A stretch of 21,660 bases of DNA, taken from contig JACZYI010000009.1 in the NCBI GenBank assembly GCA_022571175.1, forward strand, positions 1-21,660, read 5' to 3'. Each line of letters begins with the position of its first letter. The first letter of the stretch is position 1. Below are positions 1 through 7,923 of this stretch, piece by piece. The notes under the pieces are model-generated. The model worked only from the letters and a program-made list of their open reading frames with translations. It was not told the origin of the DNA and searched no databases. A program made the position numbers and the translations under genes. This DNA comes from Pseudomonadota bacterium. GTDB taxonomy: Bacteria; Pseudomonadota; Alphaproteobacteria; Sphingomonadales; SMXR01.

Positions 1-822
1 CTCTTTTGAAAATTTGGTCCCGGCGATCTTTTCCTCAAGCTCTGTCAGTTCGTCTTTGCCATCTTCGGTCTCCCCAAGTTCCGTCTGGATGGCCTTTAGC
101 TGTTCGTTCAAATAATATTCCCGCTGGGTCTTTTCCATCTGGCGCTTGACCCGGCCACGGATCTTTTTTTCCACCTGCAGCACGCCGATCTCGTCTTCCA
201 TGAAGGCATGGACCCGCTCCAGCCGCTGCCCCACGTCGGGAATGGCCAGCAATTCCTGTTTGTCGGCAATTTTAAGTGCCAGGTGCGATGCCATGGTATC
301 TGCCAGCTTTTCCGGCTCATCAATCTGGCTAATGGAGACCAGCACTTCCGGCGGAACTTTTTTATTGAGCTTCACATATTGCTCAAACTCGGCCACCGTA
401 GTGCGGGCCAGAGCTTCCACCTCCTGTTCGTTGCTGGTCCTCTCCTCAAACACCTCCACCCGAGCCTCAAAAAATTCTTTGCGTGGCAGATACTCGGTAA
501 TACGGGCCCGCTCCTGTCCCTCCACCAGAACCTTGACCGTGCCATCGGGCAGTTTCAGCAATTGAAGAATAGTGGCGATGGTTCCAACATCATAAATCTG
601 ATCGGCGGTGGGGTCGTCATCATTGGCGTCCTTTTGAGCCACCAGCAATATCTTCTTGTCTTCGCGCATGACATCTTCAAGCGCCAGGATGGATTTTTCC
701 CGGCCGACAAAAAGCGGCACGATCATGTGGGGAAATACAACAATATCCCTTAACGGCAAAACTGGATAGCTCTCTGGCATCGGGTTATTCTCTTCTGGTT
801 TGCTCTTGCCTGTCTCGCTCAT
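1..822 (-). CDS. lon: ATP-dependent protease Lon, N-terminal part (cut by window edge)
   Basis: This is the first 274 residues of Lon, the cytosolic homo-hexameric AAA+ serine protease that degrades misfolded and short-lived regulatory proteins. The protein begins MSETGKSKPEENN and continues with the Lon N-domain signature YPVLPLRDIVVFPHMIVPLF (about residues 20-39). Further on come PDGTVKVLVEGQERA and the helical linker with EYYLNEQLKAIQTELGE near residue 240. The ATPase module and the Ser-Lys protease domain lie beyond position 1 and are not visible. The ATG at 822 is chosen because a GGGAA ribosome-binding site sits 10-14 bases upstream and the N-domain starts right after a short polar leader. 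The gene is last in the tig-clpP-clpX-lon series and has its own heat-shock-type promoter in the 131-base gap after clpX. Identification is secure. Confidence 0.96.
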   Translation of the reverse strand, partial: MSETGKSKPEENNPMPESYPVLPLRDIVVFPHMIVPLFVGREKSILALEDVMREDKKILLVAQKDANDDDPTADQIYDVGTIATILQLLKLPDGTVKVLVEGQERARITEYLPRKEFFEARVEVFEERTSNEQEVEALARTTVAEFEQYVKLNKKVPPEVLVSISQIDEPEKLADTMASHLALKIADKQELLAIPDVGQRLERVHAFMEDEIGVLQVEKKIRGRVKRQMEKTQREYYLNEQLKAIQTELGETEDGKDELTELEEKIAGTKFSKE

Positions 823-913
823 GCTTGCTGTTCCCTGACCGTCTTAAATTTAACCCGCGTTCCCCTCACGGGTGACCGCAGTCCTGATGCCACCCTCGGC
901 GCGCTGGTCTCAT

Positions 914-942
914 ATCTTGGGGGCGGACGCCATCACGTCAAG
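914..942 (-). promoter_or_regulatory. RpoH (sigma32)-type promoter for lon
   Basis: Reading the minus strand, CTTGAC (942-937) is followed after 14 bases by CCCCAAGAT (922-914). This fits the proteobacterial heat-shock pattern CTTGAA-N13-15-CCCCATNT in both boxes and in spacing. The predicted start near 907 leaves an 85-base leader to the lon ATG. Lon is a classic sigma32 regulon member, which supports the call. No start-site data are available. Confidence 0.6.
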
Positions 943-953
943 TGTTTTAGTAA

Positions 954-2222
954 TCAGGCCGGCTTACTGCTGGCCTTGTCCCTGACATCCGCATATATAT
1001 AAAGGGGTTGGGCGTGACCCTCCACCACTTTCTCATTCACTACAATTTCGCTCACACCATCCAGGGATGGCAGTTCAAACATGGTATCCAGTAAAATATT
1101 TTCCATGATGGATCGTAGACCCCGAGCCCCGGTTTTACGTTTGATGGCATGCTTGGCAATCTTGCTCAGAGCCGCATCGGTAATGGACAGCTCCACACCA
1201 TCCATATCAAACAGGCGTTGATACTGTTTGACCAGAGCATTTTTGGGCAAGGTCAAAATTTTCACCAGCGAGTCTTCGTCCAGATCACCAAGCGTGGCAA
1301 TCACTGGCAGGCGGCCCACAAATTCGGGAATCAGGCCAAACTTCAGCAAATCCTCGGGCTCACTATGCTTGAGAATTTCGCCGGTTTTGCGATCATCAGG
1401 AGACTGCACATTGGCACCAAACCCGACCGCCTTGCCCTGCATGCGATTTGAAATAATTTTTTCCAGTCCGGCAAAAGCACCACCGCAGATAAACAGAATA
1501 TTGGTGGTATCCACCTGCAGGAATTCCTGCTGGGGATGCTTGCGACCGCCCTGGGGTGGCACGCTGGCAATGGTGCCTTCCATTATTTTCAGGAGCGCCT
1601 GCTGCACGCCTTCGCCCGAGACATCACGGGTGATAGAGGGATTGTCCGATTTCCGGGAAATCTTGTCCACCTCGTCGATATAGACAATGCCACGCTGGGC
1701 TCGTTCCACATTATAGTCTGCAGACTGCAGCAGCTTCAGGATAATATTCTCCACGTCCTCGCCCACATAACCCGCTTCGGTGAGCGTGGTGGCATCCGCC
1801 ATGGTAAAGGGCACATCGAGGATACGGGCCAGGGTTTGCGCCAACAATGTTTTGCCGCAACCGGTGGGGCCTACCAGCAGAATATTAGATTTGGACAATT
1901 CAACATCATTTTCCGTGGTGGCGTGATTCAAGCGCTTGTAATGATTGTGCACAGCAACCGAGAGAACGCGTTTGGCTCTGGCCTGCCCGATCACATAATC
2001 ATCGAGCACTTTCAGAATTTCGCCGGGCGTGAGAATCCCCTCACCGGTCTTGACCAGGTTGGATTTGCTTTCCTCACGAATAATATCGGTGCACAGATCG
2101 ACGCACTCGTCACAGATAAAGACGGTCGGGCCCGCAATCAGCTTGCGCACCTCATGCTGACTCTTCCCACAGAAAGAGCAGTAAAGCGTATTCTTGGTAT
2201 CGCCTCCGCCGGACTTCGCCAT
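954..2222 (-). CDS. clpX: ATP-dependent Clp protease ATP-binding subunit ClpX
   Basis: ClpX is the AAA+ unfoldase that recognises tagged substrates, unfolds them and feeds them into ClpP in the cytosol. At 422 residues it has the normal family length. In order it shows: the zinc-binding domain with C15, C18, C37 and C40; Walker A GPTGCGKT (118-125); pore loop GYVG (151-154); Walker B IVYIDEVDK (179-187); the RKH substrate loop (227-229); and sensor-2 GARGLR (365-370). The ClpP-docking loop reads VGF instead of the more common IGF, a conservative change. A GAGG ribosome-binding site precedes the ATG. The gene lies 234 bases downstream of clpP and has a candidate promoter of its own. In alphaproteobacteria ClpXP typically clears cell-cycle regulators such as CtrA, and a CtrA-type box occurs elsewhere in this window. 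Confidence 0.98.
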   Translation of the reverse strand: MAKSGGGDTKNTLYCSFCGKSQHEVRKLIAGPTVFICDECVDLCTDIIREESKSNLVKTGEGILTPGEILKVLDDYVIGQARAKRVLSVAVHNHYKRLNHATTENDVELSKSNILLVGPTGCGKTLLAQTLARILDVPFTMADATTLTEAGYVGEDVENIILKLLQSADYNVERAQRGIVYIDEVDKISRKSDNPSITRDVSGEGVQQALLKIMEGTIASVPPQGGRKHPQQEFLQVDTTNILFICGGAFAGLEKIISNRMQGKAVGFGANVQSPDDRKTGEILKHSEPEDLLKFGLIPEFVGRLPVIATLGDLDEDSLVKILTLPKNALVKQYQRLFDMDGVELSITDAALSKIAKHAIKRKTGARGLRSIMENILLDTMFELPSLDGVSEIVVNEKVVEGHAQPLYIYADVRDKASSKPA

Positions 2223-2252
2223 TTGTGCCTCACTTGTTTATCGTTACGACCA

Positions 2253-2281
2253 TGGTAGCGAAAGGAACCCCTGTTCGCCAA
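2253..2281 (-). promoter_or_regulatory. Candidate housekeeping promoter for clpX
   Basis: On the minus strand TTGGCG (2281-2276) and CTACCA (2258-2253) are 17 bases apart. With the preceding G, the -10 region reads GCTACCAT, close to the alphaproteobacterial GCTANAWC pattern. The predicted start is about 25 bases upstream of the clpX ATG. The rest of the clpP-clpX gap shows nothing else convincing. Confidence 0.4.
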
Positions 2282-2456
2282 CAAAAATTGCGCCCGCAAC
2301 TGCTTTCCCGGAATTCTCCGTTGTCATTACCCATCAGTTTACAGGATCGCAAACAATATTTGATTAACAGCGAGCTTAAAAAGCATTCACCATAAATCAC
2401 AAATCCTGGCCCGCTAAAAGGTAATTATTGGCACCATTATCAACAAACGATACGCG

Positions 2457-3098
2457 TTATTTATCCCCATCTCCGTCATCATCGGTGACCACGCGCTTCT
2501 CAAAAACCTCGTCGATCAAGCCAAAGGTAAGCGCTTCATCAGGCGTCATGAATTTGTCCCGGTCGAGGGCTTTTTTAATGGCATCCAGTTTTTGACCGGT
2601 ATGTTTCACATAAAGCTTGTTCAGCCGGTCCCTCAGGTCAAGAATTTCCTTGGCTTGAATTTCAATATCGGCAGCCTGACCCTGGGTGCCACCAGAGGGC
2701 TGATGCACCATTATCCGCGAATTGGCCAGCGAATAGCGCATTCCATGCTCGCCGCCTGCCAGCAACAGCGAGCCCATACTCGCGGCCTGTCCGATGCAGA
2801 TGGTGGCAATTTTTGGCTGAATATATTGCATGGTATCATAGATCGCGAGGCCCGAGGTGACGGTGCCGCCCGGCGAATTGATATAGAAGGAGATATCGCT
2901 CTTGGGATTATCCGCTTCCAGATGAAGAAGCTGGGCAACCACCACGCTCGCAACGTTATCGTCCACCGGACCGGTCAGAAAAATAATGCGCTCTTTCAAA
3001 AGACGCGAATAGATATCAAATGACCGCTCGCCCCGGCTGGTCTGCTCAATGACCATGGGAATCAGAATATTCATGGAGTCTCTAATAATTTCGCTCAT
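2457..3098 (-). CDS. clpP: ATP-dependent Clp protease proteolytic subunit ClpP
   Basis: ClpP is the tetradecameric serine protease chamber of ClpXP and ClpAP. With the start at 3098 it has 213 residues, typical for alphaproteobacteria. The catalytic triad is visible: S107 in GQAASMGS, H132 in IMVHQPSGG and D181 in DRDKFM. The oxyanion-loop region YINSPGGTVTSGLAIYD is intact. The reading frame is open for 20 more codons upstream to 3158, but the ATG at 3098 has a GGAAG site at the right distance, and the protein then begins MSEIIRDSMNILIPMVIEQT as family members do. A further ATG at 3077 (MNILIP) is the other possible start. ClpP is processed at the N-terminus in many bacteria. The gene sits between tig and clpX on the same strand, and I see no strong separate promoter for it. 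Confidence 0.97.
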   Translation of the reverse strand: MSEIIRDSMNILIPMVIEQTSRGERSFDIYSRLLKERIIFLTGPVDDNVASVVVAQLLHLEADNPKSDISFYINSPGGTVTSGLAIYDTMQYIQPKIATICIGQAASMGSLLLAGGEHGMRYSLANSRIMVHQPSGGTQGQAADIEIQAKEILDLRDRLNKLYVKHTGQKLDAIKKALDRDKFMTPDEALTFGLIDEVFEKRVVTDDDGDGDK

Positions 3099-3224
3099 AA
3101 TGTCACTTCCGGATCTTTGGCAAATATTTGGCATCACTTTCACAAGACAGTCTGGCACAAGATAATCTGGCCACTATCCACCGCCGGGGTTAACAGCAGC
3201 ATAACACCCCACCCGGCCCCCACT

Positions 3225-4721
3225 TCAAGCGTCTTTTTTGGTCACTGCTTTTTTCTTAGCCGGACTTTTCTTTTTTGCCGCTGGTTTTCTGTTCGCAGCC
3301 GACTCGTCCGTGGGCTTGGCTTTGGTCTTTTTGTCGGCCCCCTTCTTTGTTCCCTGGGGCATGGCCGTGCTCTCATTTTCATCCAACGCTTTAACTGCCT
3401 GCTCCAGGTCCTGACGGCTCACGGACTTGTCCGTGATGTTGGCCTCACCAAAAATAAATTCGCAGACCTTTTCTTCATAAAGCGGCGCTCGCAATTGCGC
3501 CATGGCACCATCATTATTCCGGTAAAAATCAAACACCTCTTTTTCGTTACCCCGATAGCGTCCCGCTTCCTGCATCAGGCGACGGTTTACTTCTTCCTGG
3601 GTAATTTCGACCTTATTGGCTTTGCCGATTGCTGACAGCAGCAGCCCCAACCGCACCCGACGCTCGGCAATGGTCTCATAATCCTTGCGCTCACTCGCGT
3701 CATCGGGTCCGTCCATGCCTTCAAAATCCTCAAGCTTGGACTCGCCAGACTGGACTGCTTCCTGTTTCAATTGCTCCCAGATCTGATTAAATTCAATACT
3801 GACCATGCCCGCTGGCACTTCAAACACAAAATTATCCGCCAGGGTATCCAAAAGATTGCGCTTCAGGAGATTGCGTGAAATCTGTTCATATTCCTCGATC
3901 AGCTGGCTGGAGATATTTTCCCTGAGCGCCGCCAGATCATCGAGCCCGAGCGTTTTGGCCAGAGCATCATCCACTTTGGTTTTGCGCGCGGTCTTCACCT
4001 CTTTGACCGTGACTTCAAAAATGGCCTCCTTTCCCGCCAGCTCGCTACTGCCATAATTGGATGGAAAGGTAACAGTGACATCCCGTTTGTCCTTGGCTTT
4101 TACGCCCACCAGTTGATCTTCAAAGCCGGGGATGAACATGCCAGACCCGAGCTCCAACTGGAAACCATCACTGGTACCATCCTCAAAAGCCTCACCATCT
4201 ATGCGGCCCAGATAATCAATCACCACCGCATCACCCATTGCCGCAGCCCTGGTTTTGGGCGCGCTCTCAAAATTCTTTTGCTGGGAGGCCAATCGTTCCA
4301 GAGCCTGGTCAATTTCCTGATCCCCGGCATTGACCACCAGACGTTCCAGTTTCAGTTTTGCCAGGTCCGGAAGGGTGACCTCGGGCATGACTTCAACCGA
4401 TACCTCAAATTCCAGATCTTTGCCCTCGTCAAATTTCAAAACCTTGACGTTGGGCTGGGTGGCTGGCTCTATTTTCTTTTCGCTGAAAGCAGCAGTGGTG
4501 GACTCGCTGACAAGCTCTTCCAGTACTTGGCCCATAACCCTCTTCCCGTGCAATTTCTTGATTAGTGAGAATGGCGCCTTGCCGGGACGAAACCCTTTCA
4601 GGTTTACTTTCTGCTGCACATCCTCCAACAGGCCATTGGTCTTGGTTTCGATATCAGCCGCCGACACGCAAATTTTATATTCGCGCTTGAGGCCTTTATT
4701 TATTTTTTCGTCAATCTTCAT
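3225..4721 (-). CDS. tig: Trigger factor (ribosome-associated peptidyl-prolyl isomerase and chaperone)
   Basis: Trigger factor binds at the ribosomal exit tunnel, shields nascent chains and catalyses prolyl isomerisation. The ribosome-binding signature GFRPGKAP is at residues 43-50. An FKBP-type domain spans about 150-245, including GDAVVIDYLGRIDGEAFEDG and FIPGFEDQLVG. The arms and back of the C-terminal chaperone domain follow to about residue 450. At 498 residues it is longer than E. coli trigger factor (432). The extra length is a lysine/alanine-rich tail (KKGADKKTKAKP, AAKKKSPAKKKAVTKKDA) of a kind common in alphaproteobacteria. The start is placed at the ATG at 4721. The frame stays open to 4811, but those 30 codons translate the 3' half of tRNA-Leu and the spacer, so they are not protein. 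The gene follows the tRNA by 48 bases and may share its transcript. Confidence 0.97.
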   Translation of the reverse strand: MKIDEKINKGLKREYKICVSAADIETKTNGLLEDVQQKVNLKGFRPGKAPFSLIKKLHGKRVMGQVLEELVSESTTAAFSEKKIEPATQPNVKVLKFDEGKDLEFEVSVEVMPEVTLPDLAKLKLERLVVNAGDQEIDQALERLASQQKNFESAPKTRAAAMGDAVVIDYLGRIDGEAFEDGTSDGFQLELGSGMFIPGFEDQLVGVKAKDKRDVTVTFPSNYGSSELAGKEAIFEVTVKEVKTARKTKVDDALAKTLGLDDLAALRENISSQLIEEYEQISRNLLKRNLLDTLADNFVFEVPAGMVSIEFNQIWEQLKQEAVQSGESKLEDFEGMDGPDDASERKDYETIAERRVRLGLLLSAIGKANKVEITQEEVNRRLMQEAGRYRGNEKEVFDFYRNNDGAMAQLRAPLYEEKVCEFIFGEANITDKSVSRQDLEQAVKALDENESTAMPQGTKKGADKKTKAKPTDESAANRKPAAKKKSPAKKKAVTKKDA

Positions 4722-4769
4722 TGAAGTCCATATCCCGTTATCTGAGTAGCCATCTTGAGCGCCAGGTTC

Positions 4770-4854
4770 TGGTGCGGGCGGAGGGACTTGAACCCCCACG
4801 TCATAAGACACAGGTACCTAAAACCTGCGCGTCTACCAGTTCCGCCACGCCCGC
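4770..4854 (-). tRNA. tRNA-Leu (anticodon UAG)
   Basis: The minus strand folds into a class II tRNA. The acceptor GCGGGCG (4854-4848) pairs with CGCCCGC, the D-arm contains GGTAGACGC, and the anticodon stem is CAGGT/ACCTG with loop TTTAGGT, giving anticodon TAG at 4820-4818. A long variable arm is present, as expected for leucine. The T-arm carries TTCAAGT with one G-U pair in its stem. The discriminator is A and the 3' CCA is encoded. It decodes CUN leucine codons, mainly CUA. The 146 bases upstream contain GCTATAGGG as a possible -10 element, without a clear -35. Confidence 0.96.
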
Positions 4855-5000
4855 AAAAGCCTCCTGCCTCAACACCAGCGAAAAAGCCGCTGCCGGGTCC
4901 TTGCGGTCGTCCGGCAAATCGCGGACCCTATAGCACATCTGTTTTCAATATGACCAGCCGAAAGCGCGGCAAAATTACAAAGGTTTTATAGTTTTTTTGA

Positions 5001-6491
5001 TTAGGGTGCGCTTAACGCGTTGAGCACATCGGGTATTTTCTCGCATAGATCATCGGCAATCAGCCCCGGACCAAGCAGATAGGCTGCCTCGCCGTGCATC
5101 CAGGCGGCTGCGGCTGCGGCCTCCAGAGCGGGCATGCGCTGGGCCAGAAGCCCGCCAATCAGGCCGGCCAGAACATCGCCCGAACCGGCAGTGGCCAAAG
5201 TGGCCGGGGCATGGGCGTTCAGCACGGTTTGACCGCCCGGCCCGGCGATCACGGTATCGGCTCCTTTGAGCAGCACCACCGCACCGGCCCGCGCTGCCGC
5301 ATCACGGACGGCGGTTAGTTTATCAGCGCGCGCATCGAGATCAGGCCAGAGCCTGGCAAATTCGCCAGCGTGGGGTGTCAACACACAATTGGCATCGCTG
5401 GCGGCGAGCGCATCAAACAGTTGCCGGGGATTATTTTTGAACGAACTGATGGCATCGGCATCAATCACCACCGCCATTTTTTTGGCCAAAGCAGAAAGCG
5501 TGCGCGTTGCGGTCTCCTCGCCCACTCCATTGCCCGGTCCGATGACCAGCGTATTTATTTTTTTGCCCAGAAGAAGTTCATCAAACTCTGCCAGACTGTC
5601 AACGCCCTTGCTCATGACCGCTAATTGCTGCCGGGCGTAAACCGGCAATGATTCGCGTGGCACAGCGGTGGTCACCAGACCAGCCCCTGCCCGCAAGGCA
5701 GCGCGCGCCGCCAGCCGAGCCGCTCCGCTTAATTCCATACCCCCACCCGCCACCACCAGGTGTCCGCGATCATATTTATGGCCGGACAGGTCCGGGTGGG
5801 GCAGACGATCGAGCCAGCCGTCGGGGTGATTTTCAAAACATTCAGCCTGGACGGCTCGCAGATATTTGTCCTCGATGCCAATATCATGCAGGGTAAGCTC
5901 GCCCGCATATTCCCGCCCGGGCAAGAGGAAATGGCCTCGTTTTTTGCGGAAAAATGTCACGGTCTGGTGGGCTTTAAAGGCCACCCCCAGCACCGCGCCG
6001 GTATCCCCTGAAATACCGGAGGGCATATCCACCGCAATGCGGTGGGCGGGGCTCTCATTGACAGACTTGATGACCCGAGCAAGATCACCCATTATGGCCC
6101 GCCCCAGGCCGGTGCCAAAGAGCGCGTCTATTATAATGTCCGCATTCAAGTCCAGACCGGGGTCAATTTCTGTGACATCCCCCTGCCACCCGTCCCGCGC
6201 CCATCTGGCATCGCCAGCAAGTTTCGCTTCACCAAGCGCTGCCACCCGCACCTGCTGGCCCGCCTCACTCAAAAGCCGGGCCGCCACATAGCCATCGCCG
6301 CCATTATTGCCGGGGCCGGCCAGAATGAGAATGGTTTGATGGTTTCCCGGCGCTTCAAGGGCGGCATCCGCCACCGCCTGTCCTGCGGCCTCCATTAGCG
6401 CACGACCGGGCGCACCGCCTTCGATGGCGGCCTGGTCCACCGCCAGCATTTCAGCAGCACTCAGGATAATATGATCAGAGGTCCAGGGCAT
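5001..6491 (-). CDS. nnr: Bifunctional NAD(P)H-hydrate epimerase / ADP-dependent NAD(P)H-hydrate dehydratase
   Basis: This is a metabolite-repair enzyme. The N-terminal YjeF_N half epimerises R- and S-NAD(P)HX, and the C-terminal ribokinase-like half dehydrates S-NAD(P)HX back to NAD(P)H using ADP. With the 6491 start (496 residues), the epimerase motif AGPGNNGGDGYVAARLL is at about 58-74 and DIIIDALFGTGLGR near 118-131. The dehydratase half begins near 230 and shows VIGPGNGVGEET, LTPHAGEFARL and the terminal AGSGDVLAGL, whose Asp439 is the expected catalytic base. The frame also opens at a TTG at 6527. I prefer the ATG at 6491 because family homology begins just after it (MPWTSDHIILSAAEM), although neither start has a good ribosome-binding site. 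It follows the outer-membrane protein gene by 58 bases on the same strand. Confidence 0.95.
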   Translation of the reverse strand: MPWTSDHIILSAAEMLAVDQAAIEGGAPGRALMEAAGQAVADAALEAPGNHQTILILAGPGNNGGDGYVAARLLSEAGQQVRVAALGEAKLAGDARWARDGWQGDVTEIDPGLDLNADIIIDALFGTGLGRAIMGDLARVIKSVNESPAHRIAVDMPSGISGDTGAVLGVAFKAHQTVTFFRKKRGHFLLPGREYAGELTLHDIGIEDKYLRAVQAECFENHPDGWLDRLPHPDLSGHKYDRGHLVVAGGGMELSGAARLAARAALRAGAGLVTTAVPRESLPVYARQQLAVMSKGVDSLAEFDELLLGKKINTLVIGPGNGVGEETATRTLSALAKKMAVVIDADAISSFKNNPRQLFDALAASDANCVLTPHAGEFARLWPDLDARADKLTAVRDAAARAGAVVLLKGADTVIAGPGGQTVLNAHAPATLATAGSGDVLAGLIGGLLAQRMPALEAAAAAAWMHGEAAYLLGPGLIADDLCEKIPDVLNALSAP

Positions 6492-6549
6492 GGGATGCAG
6501 GATAAATTGCTGTCCCTCATTGGCCAAGCAAAATCAAGTTCGGGCAAAC

Positions 6550-7071
6550 CTAAAAATCCAGGGAGAAGCCCATCAGCGCCTGATGCGATGAGTTGGAGAC
6601 CGGGTTGAGATTGCCATCCAGGGTATCATCGAGCTTGGTATAGCGGTAATCAAGCCGGAAATTAATATCCTCCCAGACCGCCACTTCATAGCCGATGCCC
6701 AATAGCCAGCCTTCCAGGTTGGTGGCACCATCAAATTTCTCATAACCGGCACGAAGATAAACCAGCCGGTCCGGAGTAAAGAGATAGCCAACGGTGCCCG
6801 AACCGGTATAGCGGCGGTCCGAGCCGCTGGTGACAAAATCCGCAGTGGCTTCAACGCCGACGATAATCCGCCTGACAATCTGTCCACGCAACCCCACATA
6901 ACCCCCGAGAATGGCGGTATTGCTGGTGCCCACACCATTGATATTGTTGAGCGAAGCCCAGCCAGCCTCAACGCCAATATAAGGCCCGAGAAATGGCTCC
7001 GCCTGCGCGGAACCGGGAGTGAAAAACATCAGCGCAACCAGCGCCATGGTAATTTGTGCAATCCGTCGCAT
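6550..7071 (-). CDS. Outer-membrane beta-barrel protein (OmpA/Opa-like porin family)
   Basis: This predicted small barrel protein has 173 residues. A Sec signal peptide is evident: MRRIAQ, then a hydrophobic stretch, with likely cleavage after AQA at residue 24. The mature part alternates short amphipathic strands rich in Gly, Tyr and Phe (GPYIGVEAGWASL, AILGGYVGLRGQ, LVYLRAGYEKF, GWLLGIGYEVAVW, NFRLDYRYTKL). It ends in GFSLDF, the C-terminal Phe signature recognised by the BAM complex. About eight strands fit the length. The ATG at 7071 is preferred over an upstream ATG at 7137 because it directly precedes the signal peptide and has a strong GGGGG site seven bases away. The ligand or function is unknown. 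Proteins of this type range from structural barrels to adhesins, and nothing in the sequence decides between them. Confidence 0.85.
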   Translation of the reverse strand: MRRIAQITMALVALMFFTPGSAQAEPFLGPYIGVEAGWASLNNINGVGTSNTAILGGYVGLRGQIVRRIIVGVEATADFVTSGSDRRYTGSGTVGYLFTPDRLVYLRAGYEKFDGATNLEGWLLGIGYEVAVWEDINFRLDYRYTKLDDTLDGNLNPVSNSSHQALMGFSLDF

Positions 7072-7211
7072 ATATGCCCCCTTTTTATTTTTGGCTTGAA
7101 TTGGCAAAAGCTTAGCCAATGTGATCCGGAATTGCAATCAAAGTGGTTGATATTAAACGAAAAGTGATCGCACCGAGAGCAGCCCGCCGGGGGCCAGCGG
7201 AAGGGGGTGGA

Positions 7212-7288
7212 TGGGGCGAGCGAGGGGACTTGAACCCCCAACCCCTAGAATCACAATCTAGTGCTCTAACCAGTTGAGCTACGCCCGC
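7212..7288 (-). tRNA. tRNA-His (anticodon GUG)
   Basis: The minus strand gives acceptor GCGGGCG (7288-7282) pairing with CGCTCGC (one G-U), a D-arm GCTCAACTGGTTAGAGC, and an anticodon stem CTAGA/TCTAG with loop TTGTGAT, so the anticodon is GTG (7254-7252). The T-loop is TTCAAGT. The discriminator is C and the CCA end is encoded. The template base at 7289 supplies the extra G-1 that histidyl-tRNA synthetase needs to pair with C73. Confidence 0.96.
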
Positions 7289-7302
7289 CATCCGAGCGGC
7301 TT

Positions 7303-7331
7303 GTTTAACGCCCGCTGGAGTTGGCCGTCAA
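7303..7331 (-). promoter_or_regulatory. Promoter of tRNA-His
   Basis: On the minus strand TTGACG (7331-7326) and TTAAAC (7308-7303) are separated by 17 bases, a good sigma70-type match. The predicted start near 7297 lies about 8 bases upstream of the mature tRNA 5' end, as expected for a short tRNA leader. Confidence 0.55.
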
Positions 7332-7492
7332 GCGGGTAAAAACTCGAAGGCCATTTAATCACATGCCTGGTTGCCTAAATTTTGTGCAGCCTGCCACATC
7401 TCTGGGCAATTCACCGGGCTTTTATTCCCGGTCCGATCGCTTTCAAAATTGAAATTTCAATGAATCCAGTGGCTTGGGAGATTTTCGGAGTC

Positions 7493-7508
7493 TGGCACGA
7501 TATATGCG
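7493..7508 (+). promoter_or_regulatory. Sigma54 (RpoN)-type promoter for glnB-glnA
   Basis: TGGCACGATATATGCG matches TGGCACG-N4-TTGCW, with the essential GG (-24) and GC (-12) at the required ten-base separation. Two weaker positions of the -12 box differ. The predicted start near 7519 leaves a leader of about 33 bases to the glnB GTG. RpoN/NtrC control of glnBA is well established in alphaproteobacteria. I did not find a convincing NtrC dyad in the 100 bases upstream. Confidence 0.65.
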
Positions 7509-7551
7509 ATGTATTATGGGAAGTGGAAACCATCAACAGGAAATCAGGCAC

Positions 7552-7890
<339 letters not shown>

Positions 7891-7923
7891 TTTAAGTGCG
7901 ATCAAACATCAGGGGGAACTGAC

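Noticed and set aside
1536..2258. Long plus-strand open frame (240 codons) opposite clpX
   Set aside because: Shadow of the clpX coding sequence on the other strand; no ribosome-binding site and no recognisable domain.
2357..2385. Second CtrA-like site in the clpP-clpX gap
   Set aside because: The two TTAA halves are eight bases apart instead of seven, so the spacing is wrong for CtrA.
4722..4811. Upstream extension of trigger factor by 30 codons
   Set aside because: The extra codons translate the 3' part of tRNA-Leu and its spacer; the family N-terminus begins at the ATG at 4721.
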